DNA of 64,000 nt from an uncultured Alphaproteobacteria bacterium (GCA_934248075.1 CAKQKH010000006.1:1-64000), one strand, 5' to 3'; positions 1 to 9,327 are shown, counted from the first letter of the stretch. Numbers and translations: made by a program. The notes: generated by a model from the letters alone, not told the origin.

Positions 1-78
1 AGCGGAGCGTACAAGGTAGTACGTGAGCATTTCATCAGCCCGACAAATCTGTATTAGACACCAGCTAGACGCCCTCGT
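1..78. repeat. Interspersed hairpin element, copy A (cut by window edge)
   Basis: Right part of the hairpin family described at 23364-23490. It carries the apical motif GGAGCGTAC, six variable bases, GTACGTGAGCATTT, almost identical to the copy at 23236-23356, and then an AAATC...TAGA tract like the right arm of the other copies. It ends in TAGACGCCCTCG, directly against the era stop codon (79-81). The left arm lies outside the window, so full pairing cannot be checked here. Confidence 0.7.
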
Positions 79-978
79 TTATTTAAAGGAGAGATTCCAT
101 GTATTATACCTTGCCGGATCATCCTGCCAATCAGCACGCACTTTCACAAATAAGAAGAGATGCACTCGTTCTTCCAGCAGATCTTCGATTTCTCGGCGAG
201 CGGATTGGCCTATACGTTTAATCATTTGTCCGTTGCGACCGAGGATTATTACTTTTTGGTTATCGCGAGCCACATAGATTGTAATCTCGGCGCGAATTGA
301 GCCGTCATCGCGGCGTTCCCATAGCTCTGGCTCAACTGTCAGCTCGTAGGGCAGCTCTTGCCGCAGATACAAAAACAGCTTTTCCCGCACAATTTCCGCG
401 GCCAAAAGTCTGAGCGGCATATCGGAGATTTGATCTTCGGGATAATACCACGGACTTGAGGGCAGATTATCCGCCAAATATTGATAAAAATCTTTTGTGC
501 ATTGACCGGTTTCCGCCGAGATGAAAAAGGTTTCCTTAAAATGGCCTTCTGAATTTATGGCCTGACTCAGCGCCAATAATTTATCTTTCTGCACCAAATC
601 AATTTTATTAAGCACCAAAACAGCCTCGATATTGCGCTTATTAAGTTTGGCGATAATACTGCGGGTCTCGTCATCAAAGCCACGTTTGGCATCTACCACC
701 AACACCACGATATCGGCATCGGCCACGCCGTCCCAAGCCGAATCGACCATGGCTCGATCCAAACGGCGTTTAGGCTTAAATATACCGGGAGTATCCAAAA
801 AAATTATCTGCGTGTTGCCATATATGCCGATACCTTTAACCAACGTGCGGGTTGTTTGCACTTTTGGCGAGACGATAGAAACCTTTGACCCGACAAAGTT
901 ATTGGTGATAGTGGATTTTCCGGCATTGGGCGCGCCGATAAGAGCCACAAACCCGCATTTTGTTTCCGTTTCGGTCAT
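79..978 (-). CDS. era: GTPase Era
   Basis: Ras-like GTPase with a C-terminal KH domain that binds the 3' end of 16S rRNA and aids 30S subunit maturation at the membrane. The 299-residue length is normal. The G1 loop GAPNAGKST is near residue 15, G3 is DTPG near 62, G4 is NKID near 124 and G5 is SAE. The KH signature is near residue 240 (ILGRNGQMIKRIG). The ATG overlaps the rnc stop codon by four bases, so the two genes are translationally coupled. It is last in the acpS-lepB-rnc-era block, and a repeat element begins directly after its stop codon. Identification is secure. Confidence 0.97.
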   Translation of the reverse strand: MTETETKCGFVALIGAPNAGKSTITNNFVGSKVSIVSPKVQTTRTLVKGIGIYGNTQIIFLDTPGIFKPKRRLDRAMVDSAWDGVADADIVVLVVDAKRGFDDETRSIIAKLNKRNIEAVLVLNKIDLVQKDKLLALSQAINSEGHFKETFFISAETGQCTKDFYQYLADNLPSSPWYYPEDQISDMPLRLLAAEIVREKLFLYLRQELPYELTVEPELWERRDDGSIRAEITIYVARDNQKVIILGRNGQMIKRIGQSARREIEDLLEERVHLFLFVKVRADWQDDPARYNTWNLSFK

Positions 979-1625
979 TGAGAAATCAGCTCCAACATTT
1001 TGGTAGCGGCATTAAACTCGGCCAATTTTTTATTATGCCCCTCGCCTTGCACTTCCGGACCATTTTCCAAAACCAGACGCACCGTAAACACCGGATCATG
1101 CTCCGGCCCGCGGCGATCGACAATTTCATAATGCGGTACGCCAAAACCTTTGACATGCGCCACTTCTTGCAGAGTGGTTTTGGCATCTTTGGGCGGCGCC
1201 ACCCGTTTATCAATCAGGTCGCCCCAATGATTGTTTACAAAACTGATAGCCGCCTCGACTCCGGCATCAATATAAATTGCGCCGATAACCGCTTCGCACA
1301 CATCACAGAGCACGCTTTCGTTTTCGCGGATATCCTCGCCGACCACAATCATAAAACGCCCCAAATCCAGCGTGCGGGCAACTTCAGCCACCGTCTCCTG
1401 ACAAACCAAAGCCGTAAAACGCTGCGACAAATTGCCCTCCGGCTCATCGGGAAAAATTTTATAGAGCAGCGAGGCTACCGAAACACCTAAAACTCTGTCG
1501 CCCAAAAACTCCAATCGCTCATAATTTTTAGCCACGTGAGAATTTGCCGAACTATGAGTCAGAGCGGTTTTGAGCAGATTTTTATTCTTAAAGCTGTGTT
1601 TTAGAATTTGTTCCAAATCATTCAT
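975..1625 (-). CDS. rnc: Ribonuclease III
   Basis: Double-strand-specific endoribonuclease for rRNA and mRNA processing, 216 residues. The RNase III signature ERLEFLGDRVLG is near residue 37, with the catalytic Glu/Asp set, and the second acidic motif CDVCEAVIGAIYIDAG is near residue 107. A double-stranded RNA-binding domain fills the C-terminal third and ends in the usual NKKLAEFNAA helix. The start ATG has an AAAGGTG ribosome-binding site that lies in the end of lepB (12-base gap). The gene overlaps era by four bases, the gene order known from many alphaproteobacteria. Confidence 0.97.
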   Translation of the reverse strand: MNDLEQILKHSFKNKNLLKTALTHSSANSHVAKNYERLEFLGDRVLGVSVASLLYKIFPDEPEGNLSQRFTALVCQETVAEVARTLDLGRFMIVVGEDIRENESVLCDVCEAVIGAIYIDAGVEAAISFVNNHWGDLIDKRVAPPKDAKTTLQEVAHVKGFGVPHYEIVDRRGPEHDPVFTVRLVLENGPEVQGEGHNKKLAEFNAATKMLELISQ

Positions 1626-1637
1626 TGGTCAGCACCT

Positions 1638-2366
1638 TTAGCGAATGCGGTTAAACAAGCGCGACCAGCGGATTTTTTTCGGCCAGGTCCAAGGTTTGTA
1701 CCAGGCTTCCTCATCATTATGCGAAAAGAACAAGAAACGCGCCTTGCCAACCAGATTTTCTTCCGGCACAAAACCAACGTTAACCCGACTATCATCTGAG
1801 CGGTCACGATTATCGCCCATCATAAAATAGTTGCCCTGCGGAACCTCCACCTCGTCAAAATCGTCATTAGCCTCATGATCGGATATCTCCAATATGCGAT
1901 GTTTAACGCCTCCAGGCAAAGTCTCTACATATTGACGATAACGTTCGGCGTTGCCGTAATCATTGCGCATTACAAAATTTTCAACTTCTTCGCGCTCGAC
2001 CTGTTGGCCGTTAATATACAAGCGTCCATTTTCCAGTTTGATTTTATCACCTGGCAAACCGATAACGCGTTTAATAAAATCGGTGCGGTTGTCACGCGGA
2101 TACTTAAACACCACCACATCGCCGCGATTAGGCGCATCTTTCCAGATTCTTCCTTCAAACAGCGGCACGCTCCATGGCAAAGAATGCTTGGAATATCCGT
2201 AAGTATATTTGGATACAAACAGATAATCGCCCACATACAATGTCGGATACATTGACCCAGACGGAATTTTAAATGGCTCAAACCACAAGGTTCTGATAAC
2301 AATTGCAATCAAAATCGCATAAATCACCGTTTTGATTGTATCGCCGAGGCTTTCTTCTTTATCCAT
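1638..2366 (-). CDS. lepB: Signal peptidase I
   Basis: Membrane serine/lysine protease that removes signal peptides from exported proteins. There is one N-terminal membrane segment (about residues 8-28). The catalytic Ser lies in PSGSMYPTL near residue 37, the catalytic Lys in FIKRVIGLPGD near residue 100, and the box E motif GDNRDRSDDSR near residue 185. The 242-residue length is typical of alphaproteobacterial LepB. It is followed closely by rnc and preceded by acpS (64-base gap). Clients in this window would include the Cys-rich proteins at 3070-5183, the parvulin and the FadL-like porin. Confidence 0.96.
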   Translation of the reverse strand: MDKEESLGDTIKTVIYAILIAIVIRTLWFEPFKIPSGSMYPTLYVGDYLFVSKYTYGYSKHSLPWSVPLFEGRIWKDAPNRGDVVVFKYPRDNRTDFIKRVIGLPGDKIKLENGRLYINGQQVEREEVENFVMRNDYGNAERYRQYVETLPGGVKHRILEISDHEANDDFDEVEVPQGNYFMMGDNRDRSDDSRVNVGFVPEENLVGKARFLFFSHNDEEAWYKPWTWPKKIRWSRLFNRIR

Positions 2367-2430
2367 TAATTTTCTCTTTTCAATAACTTACAATTTGCGG
2401 GTATCATATACTTATTTTTTATGACCGCAA

Positions 2431-2832
2431 CTAAATTTTTTCAATAATTACAATTGCGTTAGCCACCGGATAGTCATCTGACAAAGACAACCAGGTTTGG
2501 ACTTCTCCGTCGCCACACAGGTTTTGCGCCCGCTCCAACGCTTTGTTATAAAGGTTCAACAAAGGCCGACCGTTAGCGTCATGACCGACTTCAATATCGC
2601 ACCATGATATGCCGGCGCTGATACCGGTTCCCAAAGCTTTTGACGCCGCCTCTTTGGCCGCAAAAAGCTTGGCCATTTTGGCCGGACTTCCATAACTTCC
2701 GCCTTTTGCCTCCTCAATGGCTTTTTGCTCCGCTTTGGTAAAAAGTTTTTCCACAAACCTCTTGCCATAACGGACAGACGTGCGTTCAATTCTACCTATA
2801 TTCACAATATCCGTTCCCAATCCCACAATCAT
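2431..2832 (-). CDS. acpS: Holo-[acyl-carrier-protein] synthase
   Basis: Transfers 4'-phosphopantetheine from CoA to apo acyl carrier protein. It has 133 residues and the AcpS-type motifs: GLGTDIVNIGRIE at the N-terminus (magnesium-binding Asp) and FAAKEAASKALGTG near residue 58 (catalytic Glu and Lys). The ATG has a GGAGATG ribosome-binding site eight bases upstream. It is the first gene of the minus-strand acpS-lepB-rnc-era run. In many alphaproteobacteria the genes upstream would be pdxJ and rel; here a divergent Cys-rich pair separates acpS from rel. Confidence 0.95.
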   Translation of the reverse strand: MIVGLGTDIVNIGRIERTSVRYGKRFVEKLFTKAEQKAIEEAKGGSYGSPAKMAKLFAAKEAASKALGTGISAGISWCDIEVGHDANGRPLLNLYNKALERAQNLCGDGEVQTWLSLSDDYPVANAIVIIEKI

Positions 2833-3069
2833 TTATCATCTCCAAACATATTGGCTGTTTTTTACAACTGACGAGCAGACAAATGCGCCGTTTCGTCATC
2901 GGCAACAGGATATGACATCTATCTGCAAAACACAAGCTAAATAATCCGTTGCTCGCAAAAAACTACACAGCCTGAAAATTATTTTGTCCAGTATAGACAA
3001 TAAATTATTGACAACATTATAATCAACTGATATTCTTGAATTATATAAATAAATGTGAGGACCAAACTG

Positions 3070-4026
3070 ATGCGTTTAAGCAATCTAATCATTGCCGGCA
3101 CCACGTTGATCTGCTGTATCGACAGCGTTCATGCTCGCACTTATTACCTCCCTGACTATCAAGATACAACCTTCGGAAATCGGTCTCAACTTTTTTCTGG
3201 ACAAACTTCCACACCGTCCTGTGACAAATACGCCAATTACTACTCCTCAATACAGAGCGGGATGAATTGCTATAGTCAGAGTCCGATTTCCGGCCTCAGT
3301 TGTTATTATTGCACCGCTTGCTCCGCTGACTATCAATATACTTCGGCGGATTGTCCGTCTTCTATGTATGATTTGGTTGACGAATGCGGCGGCAAATATA
3401 GTTCTTGCATCTGCAAATCCAGCTTATACCCCACTTCTTCCACATCTTCGGGCTGTGACAGCGGCTATGTTGTGGATTTGACCTCATCTTGCGCTGATAA
3501 ACCGTCCGGCACCATAAAATACGCCTGCCAAAAAGACAGCTGTGGTGGCTTGGTTACCATATCTGACTGCGAGGCCGAAGGCAAATTGTGTCAAACTTCA
3601 GGACAAGCCGAATGCGCCAGTTATTGCGAAACCGGATCTTGCCTCTATAAATGCGACTATCACGTTCAATACAACGGCGCGCAAACTTGTGACCTTGGTT
3701 GTGCCACCGGTCAAGAGATTAGCGGTTGTCCGGAGATTTGTCAGGCTGGCGGCTGCAAAACTTGCGTTCCTTGCGCCGCCGAATTTGACCATTCCACCAA
3801 ACCATCTGCCAACTTTGTGTATGAAATCTGCACCGGATGCGATAATATTGTTATGTATAAGATTACCGGTTGCGCCGTTAACTATGCCAATGCCGGCACC
3901 CACTGGTGTACAACTCCGCAAAGTTTAGACTGCGTCAATTTAGGCTATACCTTTAATCGCACTTGCCGTACGGATCAAAAAATTGTCAGTTGTCCGTTTA
4001 ATTCTGCCTACAACGCTTGCCTATAA
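3070..4026 (+). CDS. Secreted cysteine-rich protein, unknown function
   Basis: I do not recognise this family. The start is taken at the ATG at 3070, nine bases after a GTGAGG ribosome-binding site; a GTG at 3055 overlaps that site and is less likely. The 318-residue product has a signal peptide of about 22 residues ending in VHA. The mature part has roughly 34 cysteines in short C-x2-C to C-x10-C spacings, as in disulphide-rich exported proteins. There is no lipobox and no later membrane segment. The last 31 residues form a module, C-x2-LGYT-x4-C-x8-CPF-x6-C, that recurs at the start of the next protein. The gene begins 11 bases before the next one, so the two form an operon. The pair is inserted between acpS and rel, against the flanking direction. 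A surface or envelope role is inference. Confidence 0.75.
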   Translation: MRLSNLIIAGTTLICCIDSVHARTYYLPDYQDTTFGNRSQLFSGQTSTPSCDKYANYYSSIQSGMNCYSQSPISGLSCYYCTACSADYQYTSADCPSSMYDLVDECGGKYSSCICKSSLYPTSSTSSGCDSGYVVDLTSSCADKPSGTIKYACQKDSCGGLVTISDCEAEGKLCQTSGQAECASYCETGSCLYKCDYHVQYNGAQTCDLGCATGQEISGCPEICQAGGCKTCVPCAAEFDHSTKPSANFVYEICTGCDNIVMYKITGCAVNYANAGTHWCTTPQSLDCVNLGYTFNRTCRTDQKIVSCPFNSAYNACL

Positions 4027-4037
4027 GGAGAAAACTT

Positions 4038-5183
4038 ATGTTTAGCCGAAAAACCTTATTTTTTGTTACCGCAATTTCCTTATTAGCCTTTAGCGCCAAG
4101 GCCGATACTCCGGCTTGTGTTTCGGTGGATTGCGCCGCCCTTGGTTATACCAAAACCGCCGCCCAATGCTCCGGCGCCGATACCATTCTCAAATGTCCGT
4201 TTGATGCCAACAAAGTGGCTTGTCCGCTTATCGTAAAAACCCCCATATTATCAATTGCTCAAAATTTGCTGCTCTCAGTATGCCACACCGAGCCTATATA
4301 CACTCTTGGCACAGATATATCTTCATGTACTATCGCCAACAGCTCGGAAAACCAGTTTTGTTCATATCTTAATGGTCTTGGCGGTCTAAAAATAACTTCT
4401 GCCACATGTCAGGCTTATCTGGCGGACAACCCGTCAGCTTATTCATCAATGAAAACAACCCAAGACCTGGTGTCTATCATAGAAAATATTTTGTTGTACG
4501 TTCCGTGTGCCAATTCCGTTTCACTTGACGAGTTTGATATCTGCACCCGTTATTGCGCTTATGATAACACCAAATGTATGGAAAAAGCTACAATGGTCTG
4601 TAATAGAGCCATTGAAAAAAAAGGTGGAATCCCCCTATCATCTGTTCCGTCAAATACTGCTATTTTTGGTGAAGGGAAGAAATTTTATTTGATGAATGAT
4701 ATTACCATTACAAAACCTATAACCAAATTAAATTCTATTTTTATCTCAGCTGCCGAGTTGTATCCTTGTGCATCTGAAGTTCCCGCTTCACCAATGCTAC
4801 AAATTACCGGACCGGTTTATAATATGGTATCTTCCTCATTTTATGTTAGAGCAAAACTGAAAGGCGTTAACATTACAGGAGAAACAGGCTACATAACAAC
4901 AAGTGAAGATTTACAAATTGGCAGCATTTATTTTACTTCACCTACTTCCTCCTCTGAACTAACAATAGACGCTACGACTGGAGAAGAAATAACAGTTAAA
5001 ATTGGATTGTTCTGCGAAATAAATTCATGTGTAACTAACATAATGGATGATTATCGCTATCAAAACAAATATATTTGGTGCGGAGAGAATAATAATAGAA
5101 ATGAGGTATATATAGATGGGCATCCATGTACATCAACCGACAGCTCTGAATATTGCTATCGTAGCGGTATTTGCCCATTTTAA
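4038..5183 (+). CDS. Secreted protein sharing a Cys module with its neighbour
   Basis: Start chosen at the ATG at 4038, seven bases after AAGGAG; an in-frame TTG at 4017 lies inside the upstream gene. The 381-residue product has a clear signal peptide (MFSRKTLFFVTAISLLAFSAKA, cleavage near residue 22). The mature protein opens with the module C-x2-LGYT-x5-C-x8-CPF-x6-C, the same unit that ends the upstream protein. The middle part has scattered Cys pairs and a C-rich segment near residue 165 (ICTRYC...NTKC). The C-terminal half is Ser/Thr-rich and looks beta-rich, ending in YCYRSGICPF. Base composition becomes more AT-rich after about 4600. No known domain is recognised. It may be a partner of, or a split from, the upstream protein. 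Confidence 0.72.
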   Translation: MFSRKTLFFVTAISLLAFSAKADTPACVSVDCAALGYTKTAAQCSGADTILKCPFDANKVACPLIVKTPILSIAQNLLLSVCHTEPIYTLGTDISSCTIANSSENQFCSYLNGLGGLKITSATCQAYLADNPSAYSSMKTTQDLVSIIENILLYVPCANSVSLDEFDICTRYCAYDNTKCMEKATMVCNRAIEKKGGIPLSSVPSNTAIFGEGKKFYLMNDITITKPITKLNSIFISAAELYPCASEVPASPMLQITGPVYNMVSSSFYVRAKLKGVNITGETGYITTSEDLQIGSIYFTSPTSSSELTIDATTGEEITVKIGLFCEINSCVTNIMDDYRYQNKYIWCGENNNRNEVYIDGHPCTSTDSSEYCYRSGICPF

Positions 5184-5198
5184 CCGTCTTATAAGCGG

Positions 5199-7337
5199 TT
5201 ATTGTGCCGCGCGGGAGACGTAGGACACGACTTTTGACGCTTTCAGCGCGGCAATAATATCGGTCAGATGTTTCAAATCCTTGACCTCGACGTCAACCAG
5301 CAGTTCAAAATAACTAATGGTGCGATTGACGATATTGAGGTTGCAAATATTGCCGTTATTGCGGGCAATCAGATTGGACAACTCGCCCAAAGACCCCGGC
5401 TCATTTGCCAACATTATTTTCAATCGTCCGATATGCGGCCCGTCTCCGCTGGTGTCGCCCCAAGAAATATCCAACCAGCGCTCCGGTTCGTTGGCAAATT
5501 TTTCCAGCAATTTGCAATCAATCGTATGCACTGCCACACCTTTGCCGGTGGTAACAATGCCGACAATTCTATCCCCTGGCAGCGGGTGACAACAGCCGGC
5601 AAAATGCACCGCCATTCCCGGAATCAAGCCCTTAATTTTCAGTGGCTCGCTCTTAGACTTATCTTTTTTAGGCGTTTTGCTGATAATGGATTTAACCACT
5701 TTCTCCAGCTTGGATTGTTTATACCCCGGATAAACCGCTTTCATCACATCCCAAGCCGTGACCAAGCCCTCGCCCACTTTGGCATAGATATCGTCGATTG
5801 ACTCCGCCTCAAAATTAGGCAAAACATTAACAATCGCTTTTTCATTAAAGTCGAGGTTCTCGCCCTTAAAAGTGCGCTCCAGCAACTGCTCGCCCAAAGT
5901 GATAAACTGATCTCTTTTGTGCGCCCTGACATAACGACGGATTGCCGCCTTGGCCTTGCCGGTAACCACAAACCTATCCCATTCCGGCGACGGATGCTGC
6001 GCCTTAGAGGTGAGAATCTCAACCTGATCACCGTTTTGCAAGACAGTTCGCAGCGGGCGGATTTCGCCATTAATTTTGGCGCCGACACAAGTGTCGCCCA
6101 CCGACGAATGCACCGCATAGGCAAAATCAACCGGCGTGGAGTTTACCGGCAAACCGATCAAATCTCCTTTGGGCGTAAAACAGAACACCTGATCATTATA
6201 CATCTCCAGTTTGGTGTTCTCCAAAAACTCTTCCGGATTAGACGCCTGCTCCAAAATCTCCAATAGTTCGCGTATCCAACGGAAGTTTTTACCGACAACT
6301 TTCTCACCTTGTTTATACGCCCAATGCGCCGCCACGCCTTTCTCATTGACCTCATGCATTTCATGAGTGCGGATCTGAATTTCAATACGGGTGTTTTCCG
6401 GCCCGATAACACCGGTATGAATTGAGCGATAACCATTGGGTTTTGGGGTTGAGATATAGTCCTTAAAACGGCGCGGCACCATATGATATTTGCTATGAAC
6501 AACACCCAGCGCCTGATAACATGCCGCCACATCATCAACAATAATTCTAAAAGCCATAATATCGGACAGTTGCTCAAAAGACGCGTTTTTCTGTTGCATT
6601 TTGCGCCAAATCGAATACGGCGATTTTTCACGACCGGAAACCTCTGCCTTAATGCCGTTTTCTTCCATATCTTTCTGCAACTGAGCAATAATTTTCGGCA
6701 CCAGATTACTGCCCTGCTCCCGCAAGAAATTCAAACGAGCGATAATGGACTCATAAGCTTCCTTATGCAATTCCCGAAACGCTATTTCTTCCAGCTCGGT
6801 TTTAACTTCCTGCATACCAATGCGCTCGGCCAATGGAGCATAAATATCCAAAGTTTCTTTGGCAATCCGCGCCCGCTTATCCGGCGCGCAGTAGTGCAAC
6901 GTGCGCATATTGTGCAAACGGTCAGCCAGCTTAATCAACAGCACTCTGATATCCTCAGACATCGCCAAAAGCAATTTGCGGAAGTTTTCTGCCTGTTTAT
7001 TGTTGGCTGATTTCTGCTCAATCATCGCCAATTTGGTCAGTCCGTCAACAATTTGTGCCACCTGATCACCGAACAATTTGCGAATCTCTTCAATTGAAGT
7101 GTCGGTATCTTCCACGGTGTCATGCAACAAACCGGCAATAATTGAGGTTGAATCCAGCTTAAATTTGGTCAAAATACCGGCCACTTCCACAGGATGAGAA
7201 TAATACGGATCGCCCGAAGTCCGCAGTTGCGCTCCGTGTTTTTTCATCGCAAACACATAGGCGCGGTTCAGCGCATCTTCATCAGCGTTGGGATCATATG
7301 ATTTTACCAAATCTACAAGTTCATATTGTCTGAGCAT
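5199..7337 (-). CDS. rel: Bifunctional (p)ppGpp synthetase/hydrolase (RelA/SpoT type)
   Basis: Makes and degrades the stringent-response alarmone. Domain order over 712 residues: HD hydrolase domain with the intact HDTVEDT motif (near residue 71), synthetase domain (about 235-350, with YRSIHTGVIGP and the EIQIRTHEMHE region), TGS domain (about 390-450), and a C-terminal ACT domain. Because the HD motif is intact, both activities are predicted, as in most alphaproteobacteria that carry one long Rel. It lies downstream of rpoZ in the same direction, the classic rpoZ-rel order. No clear ribosome-binding site precedes the ATG. A short AACCG/CGGTT hairpin (about 5183-5202) covers both converging stop codons. 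Confidence 0.96.
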   Translation of the reverse strand: MLRQYELVDLVKSYDPNADEDALNRAYVFAMKKHGAQLRTSGDPYYSHPVEVAGILTKFKLDSTSIIAGLLHDTVEDTDTSIEEIRKLFGDQVAQIVDGLTKLAMIEQKSANNKQAENFRKLLLAMSEDIRVLLIKLADRLHNMRTLHYCAPDKRARIAKETLDIYAPLAERIGMQEVKTELEEIAFRELHKEAYESIIARLNFLREQGSNLVPKIIAQLQKDMEENGIKAEVSGREKSPYSIWRKMQQKNASFEQLSDIMAFRIIVDDVAACYQALGVVHSKYHMVPRRFKDYISTPKPNGYRSIHTGVIGPENTRIEIQIRTHEMHEVNEKGVAAHWAYKQGEKVVGKNFRWIRELLEILEQASNPEEFLENTKLEMYNDQVFCFTPKGDLIGLPVNSTPVDFAYAVHSSVGDTCVGAKINGEIRPLRTVLQNGDQVEILTSKAQHPSPEWDRFVVTGKAKAAIRRYVRAHKRDQFITLGEQLLERTFKGENLDFNEKAIVNVLPNFEAESIDDIYAKVGEGLVTAWDVMKAVYPGYKQSKLEKVVKSIISKTPKKDKSKSEPLKIKGLIPGMAVHFAGCCHPLPGDRIVGIVTTGKGVAVHTIDCKLLEKFANEPERWLDISWGDTSGDGPHIGRLKIMLANEPGSLGELSNLIARNNGNICNLNIVNRTISYFELLVDVEVKDLKHLTDIIAALKASKVVSYVSRAAQ

Positions 7338-7420
7338 TTTTTGAAACCGTTCTGTTGCAAAACACTATTATATTGTAGATTAGCATTGATTACTTAATGA
7401 AGTCTAAATATTTGCACAAA

Positions 7421-7450
7421 AAAACGAGCCGCAAACCGCAGCTCGTTTTA
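7421..7450 (-). terminator. Terminator of rpoZ
   Basis: AAACGAGC and GCTCGTTT pair around an 11-base loop, and the minus strand runs into a T-tract. It lies 24 bases after the rpoZ stop codon, so rpoZ and rel may be only partly cotranscribed. Confidence 0.7.
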
Positions 7451-7473
7451 TTGTTATCGACGCAATCGGCAAA

Positions 7474-7971
7474 CTATTCGTCGTCGCCGAAATCATCTCC
7501 GCCGTCAAAACCGTCATCGCCGTCCATATCAACATCTGACAAATCAGCGTCAGCGTCAGCGTCAGCGTCGGTGTCAGTGTCGGCATCAGCGTCCAAATCC
7601 AAAGCGTCGTCATCATCGCCATGAATTTGCATATTGTCATCAATTTCAGTCTGCGGCAAAAGACCGGTAAACTGCTCGTCCAAATCAGACAATTCTTTTT
7701 CCGCGGCCATAATTTCCATTTCTTCCTCTTCAGGCTCCTCAACTTCAACATACTTCTGCAAGCCCAAAACCAAAGATTTCTGCAAATCTTCAATGCTAAC
7801 GGTCTCGCCGGCAATTTCGCGCAAAGCAACAACCGAATTCTTGTCGTTGTCACGATCAACCGTCAACGGAGCGCCGGCCTCAATATCTTTTGCTCTTTGA
7901 GCGGCAACCATAAGCAATTCATAACGATTGGGAATTTTATCAATACAATCTTCAACAGTAACGCGAGCCAT
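7474..7971 (-). CDS. rpoZ: RNA polymerase omega subunit with long acidic tail
   Basis: Small subunit that helps assemble RNA polymerase and binds beta'. The first 75 residues hold the omega fold: [20 protein letters not shown], then AAQRAKDI and the ALREIAGE helix. The 165-residue length exceeds the usual 90-130. The extra C-terminus is almost wholly acidic (EEPEEEEME, then [19 protein letters not shown] and a Gly/Asp end) and is encoded partly by an in-frame hexanucleotide repeat. Position upstream of rel supports the call. The tail has no known function in this family; charge-based contacts are only a guess. Confidence 0.93.
   Translation of the reverse strand: MARVTVEDCIDKIPNRYELLMVAAQRAKDIEAGAPLTVDRDNDKNSVVALREIAGETVSIEDLQKSLVLGLQKYVEVEEPEEEEMEIMAAEKELSDLDEQFTGLLPQTEIDDNMQIHGDDDDALDLDADADTDTDADADADADLSDVDMDGDDGFDGGDDFGDDE
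7544..7593 (-). repeat. In-frame hexanucleotide repeat inside rpoZ
   Basis: Direct tandem copies of GCGTCA and close variants (GTGTCA, GTGTCG, GCATCA). On the coding strand each unit encodes Asp-Ala or Asp-Thr. Gain or loss of units would lengthen or shorten the acidic tail without a frameshift. Confidence 0.85.
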
Positions 7972-8082
7972 TTTATTCTCTTTCTCTAAGGGTTAATATT
8001 ATTTTGTCATTGATATACAACAAATTCAAATTAAAAAGCAACAAAAAAATTAAAAAAGCATGCAAATACAAGATGCTATTTT

Positions 8083-9327
8083 TTAATTATCGATTCGGAT
8101 TGAGGTTTCGCCAATTCTGAACTCCGATTCTTTCCAAGTCTTTTCAAGCTGGCGGCGATTCTTGCGCACTTCCGTCACATCAGACATCGGCGCGTTGTAA
8201 GCCGAAACCAGTGCCTGCATGGTCGCGTAGCGCAAATCCTGAGATTTTTGGCTCAGTTTGTTAATCTCATCATCATACAGCCCAAGTTTATAAGCTCTTA
8301 TTGACTGCATTAAAGACAAGCTTATCCGCGACAAACGATACGCCTTCACCGTCTTATCACAAGTGTAAGCCCATTCATTCAGCGTAAAACCTTCACCCGC
8401 CACTTTTTGAGCCAAGGCGTATTCCTGTCCGATTAATCGGGCTTTTTGCACCAAACGAGCGCACGGATTGACCATCTCGCGCAGGCCGGCAGAAATCGCC
8501 GGCGTTTTCTGACTTTCATAGCTCCACAGCATAGTTGAAACTCGGCTCAGATAAAAGCGGTTGTCGCCTTGCTGATACCACTCTTCCACCGCCGGAATAG
8601 TGCGCGCAAACGCTTGAATATCGGCTGATGTCAGCAAAGTTTTGGCGTCAGGATTTATGGTGCGCATCAGGCTCTTGCCGGCAATCGGCGTACTGGTTCC
8701 GGGAGTAAAAGCCTCCAGCGGCACTATTTTTTGCAAATCGGCATAAAATTGCGGATTATACTCCACCTTGGGACGATATTTGGTTATTTTTGGCATTTCT
8801 ATATTTTCGGCGTTATCCGGCCACATCTCTGGCATCAGTAAAAAGTATAAAAACGGCGACAAAAACTCAATATCTTCAACATCTTGCAACTGCGGCGCAA
8901 TGCGTTTGGGAAACTGGTGTTTGGTTTCCTTAATCCCCGGCATATTCAGCACTTTTTCCGACATATTGGGAATTTCAAACAGCATCGGCCCCACATAGGG
9001 ATACATTTCTTTGGGAATTGCCGCCAAAAATTCCAGCACCTGATCTTCTTCCTCCCACTTAAGGCGTTTTTCATTAATGCCATAAGTGGCGGCGCGGGCA
9101 TAAAAATCAGCGTCAAAATCACCCAACAAATCCCAAACCGTATTATAACGACGGTCATAATACCGGTTTTCGGCCATAAATATCTTTTCCAGCTCTTCCA
9201 TAGTCGGCATGGGCGCCGTGGCCACATCAAACTCAAACTCCTGACGAAAATCAGCCATGGCGGCGCCAGCTGTCCGCACCCCCAGCAGCCACATAATCAT
9301 TGCCGTTATAATCGCCAGTTTGCGCAT
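8083..9327 (-). CDS. Exported protein, unknown function
   Basis: The start is taken at the ATG at 9327, preceded by CGGAGAAATTTT; an upstream extension of 39 codons (Phe/Tyr-rich) is not believed. The 414-residue product begins MRKLAIITAMIMWLLG and has a signal peptide ending near AGA-AMA. The rest is soluble, largely helical by composition, with about two Cys. No known domain was recognised. It is transcribed divergently from gcrA, whose ATG lies about 150 bases away, so the promoters share that interval. A conserved periplasmic protein of the lineage is the most that can be said. Confidence 0.7.
   Translation of the reverse strand: MRKLAIITAMIMWLLGVRTAGAAMADFRQEFEFDVATAPMPTMEELEKIFMAENRYYDRRYNTVWDLLGDFDADFYARAATYGINEKRLKWEEEDQVLEFLAAIPKEMYPYVGPMLFEIPNMSEKVLNMPGIKETKHQFPKRIAPQLQDVEDIEFLSPFLYFLLMPEMWPDNAENIEMPKITKYRPKVEYNPQFYADLQKIVPLEAFTPGTSTPIAGKSLMRTINPDAKTLLTSADIQAFARTIPAVEEWYQQGDNRFYLSRVSTMLWSYESQKTPAISAGLREMVNPCARLVQKARLIGQEYALAQKVAGEGFTLNEWAYTCDKTVKAYRLSRISLSLMQSIRAYKLGLYDDEINKLSQKSQDLRYATMQALVSAYNAPMSDVTEVRKNRRQLEKTWKESEFRIGETSIRIDN

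Noticed and set aside
5183..5202. Strong bidirectional terminator at the rel / Cys-rich gene junction
   Set aside because: The stem is only five to six pairs and no T-run follows, so it is mentioned only under rel.
7397..7624. Ser/Lys-rich small gene on the plus strand
   Set aside because: It is the complement of the rpoZ acidic hexanucleotide repeat and terminator.
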